A stretch of DNA of 7,853 bases from Bdellovibrionales bacterium (GTDB lineage Bacteria; Bdellovibrionota; Bdellovibrionia; Bdellovibrionales; UBA1609): assembly GCA_020435025.1 (NCBI GenBank), contig JAGRAG010000451.1:1-7853 (forward strand), in the 5' to 3' direction. Positions 6,566-7,853 of this stretch are shown one piece after another (within the stretch, counting starts at the first letter, position 1; every line of letters begins with the position of its first letter). The position numbers and the translations under genes are program-made. The notes beneath the pieces were generated by a model. The model searched no databases, was not told the origin of the DNA, and saw only the letters and a list, made by a program, of their open reading frames with translations.

Positions 6566-7726
6566 CTATTCCCATTGTCTAAAATCAACTGGAGTCTCGA
6601 TGGTTGAAGGCTCTGGATTTACATATTCGGCCACCACCCCATCCCAGCCTCGGTAGATCCGACGCTGCGGAGATCTCAATTGTTCAAAATCCGGCACAAG
6701 ACCCACTTTTCCTCCTCCGTTCGGGATATCTAAGGAAAGATTGGGCATTGCTAAACCAGATAAACTCCCCCATAACTGGCGTTGAATGTTTTCAGAGTCC
6801 TCAATGGAGGTTCTAAAATGGTCGGTCCCTTCAGAGGGATCACACTGAAACATGTAATAGGGTTTAACCCGTAAATAAAGCAAGCGACGAGATAGTGCCC
6901 TTACAATATTGGCGTGATTGTTCACTCCGTTTAGCAAAACCATTTGGTTAAAAGTCGGGATACCCCGATCCACTATTCGAGTGAGCGCTTGAGCTGCCAA
7001 TTGCGTCAGTTCTCGTGGGTGATTGAAGTGAGTCATCATATAGATCGGATGATGCCTTTTTATAATTTCAAGAAGCTCTTCATCAATTCGCATCGGTGCC
7101 ACTACCGGGATTCGAGTCCCTATGCGAATGATCTCAATGTGCTCAATTTTTCGAATCCGCCGAAGAACCATTGAAAGTTGAGAATTAGAAAGTGTGAGTG
7201 GATCTCCTCCAGATAAAATCACTTCGGAGATTTCTTTATGGTCTTGCAGATATTTAAAGGCCGTTTCTAGTTCTTCAGCATTTGGAAAAACTTGATCTTG
7301 TCCAGTGAAGTGTTTTCGTGTGCAGTATCGGCAATAGACAGAACAAAAATCCGTGACTAAAAACAAAACCCGATCAGGATATCGATGGATGATTCGAGAA
7401 ACTGGATTGTTCTTACGTTCGCCAAGGGGATCCAACATATGCTGAACTCCCGGCGTGAGTTCGGCTCGGGATGGCATAAGAATTTTTCGGATAGGATCTA
7501 AAGCCCCATACGGCCCGCGCCCCAATTGTGCATAATAAGGCGTTGTTCTCACTCGAAAGATCTGATCCTGTCCCGAAAATCCAGCACGTTCTTCATCAGT
7601 GAGCTGATAGTATCGTTGGTAATCCTCTAAATTTTTTAAAGAATTTTTAAACTGCCAACTTGAGCTATTCCAATCGGCTGGGGACACTCCGGGAGGAGGT
7701 TCTACATGTGGAAATTCAAATTTCAT
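6566..7726 (-). CDS. kamA: KamA-family radical SAM lysine 2,3-aminomutase-like enzyme
   Basis: This cytoplasmic radical-SAM/PLP enzyme is expected to move the alpha-amino group of L-lysine to the beta position. The family N-terminus is present (DW...SWQFKNSL, residues 18-30), then RYPDRVLFLVTD. The CxxxCxxC cluster is C128, C132 and C135, with R137 in the position proposed to hold the substrate carboxylate, and the SAM motif SGGDPL is at 172-177. CDPSEGTDHFRT supplies D296 and SLDIPNGGGK supplies D333 and the PLP lysine K340. All match the clostridial enzyme with a constant offset of 3; the two Asp residues mark lysine rather than glutamate specificity, and EpmB lacks this arrangement. At 386 aa it is about 30 shorter than classical KamA: it lacks the C-terminal Cys cluster, and the fourth zinc Cys is H271. 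GGAAGG lies 5 nt before the ATG. No EF-P, epmA or beta-lysine acetyltransferase gene is visible, so free lysine and EF-P lysine both remain possible substrates. Confidence 0.95.
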   Translation of the reverse strand: MKFEFPHVEPPPGVSPADWNSSSWQFKNSLKNLEDYQRYYQLTDEERAGFSGQDQIFRVRTTPYYAQLGRGPYGALDPIRKILMPSRAELTPGVQHMLDPLGERKNNPVSRIIHRYPDRVLFLVTDFCSVYCRYCTRKHFTGQDQVFPNAEELETAFKYLQDHKEISEVILSGGDPLTLSNSQLSMVLRRIRKIEHIEIIRIGTRIPVVAPMRIDEELLEIIKRHHPIYMMTHFNHPRELTQLAAQALTRIVDRGIPTFNQMVLLNGVNNHANIVRALSRRLLYLRVKPYYMFQCDPSEGTDHFRTSIEDSENIQRQLWGSLSGLAMPNLSLDIPNGGGKVGLVPDFEQLRSPQRRIYRGWDGVVAEYVNPEPSTIETPVDFRQWE

Positions 7727-7834
7727 GAAAACCTTCCGTCTGAATTCAGCTCATCTGAGGCTGTCGCCAAATGGTCAGATTTGGAAATAACATATTTCAG
7801 ATTGAAGGAGGCGTATTTGAAATACGTCGATTGA
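7706..7834 (+). CDS. Doubtful 42-aa ORF overlapping the 5' end of kamA
   Basis: An ATG at 7706 on the plus strand is preceded, 6 nt upstream, by GGGAGGAGG, an excellent ribosome site. It opens 42 codons ending in TGA at 7832-7834. The product starts MWKFKFHENLPSEF and ends LKEAYLKYVD, with a reasonable helical composition. It would overlap the divergent kamA start by 21 bp, which is unusual. The ribosome-like sequence is also the antisense of kamA Pro codons (PPPG), so it may be coincidence. Two other open frames compete for the same DNA (plus strand from 7771; minus strand ending at 7723). Confidence 0.2.
   Translation: MWKFKFHENLPSEFSSSEAVAKWSDLEITYFRLKEAYLKYVD
7732..7737 (-). promoter_or_regulatory. 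Shine-Dalgarno-like site of kamA
   Basis: GGAAGG on the minus strand lies 5 nt upstream of the ATG at 7726. It supports that start, the only Met that keeps the whole family N-terminus. Confidence 0.55.
7784..7798. repeat. AT-rich palindrome upstream of kamA (site 1)
   Basis: GAAATA-ACA-TATTTC is an inverted repeat with 6-bp arms, centred at 7791, about 65 bp upstream of the kamA start. It shares the GAAATA and TATTT elements with site 2, and could be one half of a two-site operator. Confidence 0.3.
7812..7826. repeat. AT-rich palindrome upstream of kamA (site 2)
   Basis: CGTATTT-G-AAATACG is a perfect 7-bp inverted repeat around one base, centred at 7819, 28 bp from the centre of site 1. 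The 15-bp odd-centred shape is typical of a dimeric repressor site rather than a hairpin, since the loop would be too tight. A further TATTTT lies at 7844. Confidence 0.35.
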
Positions 7835-7853
7835 GAGCTGAAGTATTTTATTT

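Overview
The window comes from a low-GC, densely packed bacterial genome. It codes for several exported or membrane proteins with Sec-type signal peptides, so the host is probably Gram-negative. A Bdellovibrionota-like predator lineage would fit the style of the genes (large lineage-specific periplasmic proteins beside a KamA-family enzyme), but nothing here proves it. Only the kamA gene is recognisable with confidence. The other long genes have no family I can name from sequence, apart from degenerate M48-peptidase hallmarks in the first.

Layout. At the left edge, two minus-strand genes form a tight operon: a 714-aa exported helical protein (1941-4085, TTG start) followed by a protein of at least 652 aa (1-1957, GTG start) that runs off the window. 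The two overlap by 17 bp. The second carries what looks like an inactivated M48 zinc-peptidase domain. A 417-bp divergent intergenic region (4086-4502) separates this operon from a plus-strand gene for a 211-aa exported protein (4503-5138). That gene has a strong Shine-Dalgarno sequence, seemingly biased codons and its own strong hairpin terminator (5168-5200). The terminator's T tract overlaps the stop codon of the convergent minus-strand gene for a 419-aa membrane protein (5199-6458). Upstream of that gene lies a lysine 2,3-aminomutase-like gene, kamA (6566-7726). Between kamA and the 419-aa gene is a possible 26-codon hydrophobic mini-gene (6466-6546), which would make a compact kamA / mini-gene / membrane-protein operon. 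The right-hand 130 bp contains several competing short reading frames and two AT-rich palindromes, and cannot be resolved without more sequence.

How the genes may work together. The left operon would place a large helical protein and a catalytically dead protease-fold protein in the envelope, perhaps as scaffold or binding partners. The 211-aa protein between the operons is also envelope-directed, with two predicted coiled-coil arms around a hydrophobic core. KamA is a cytoplasmic radical-SAM enzyme that would make beta-lysine or modify a lysine. Any link between it and the membrane protein downstream rests on gene order alone. The best leads are the degenerate M48 domain, the zinc-cysteine-less but lysine-type KamA, and the possible coupled membrane micropeptide.
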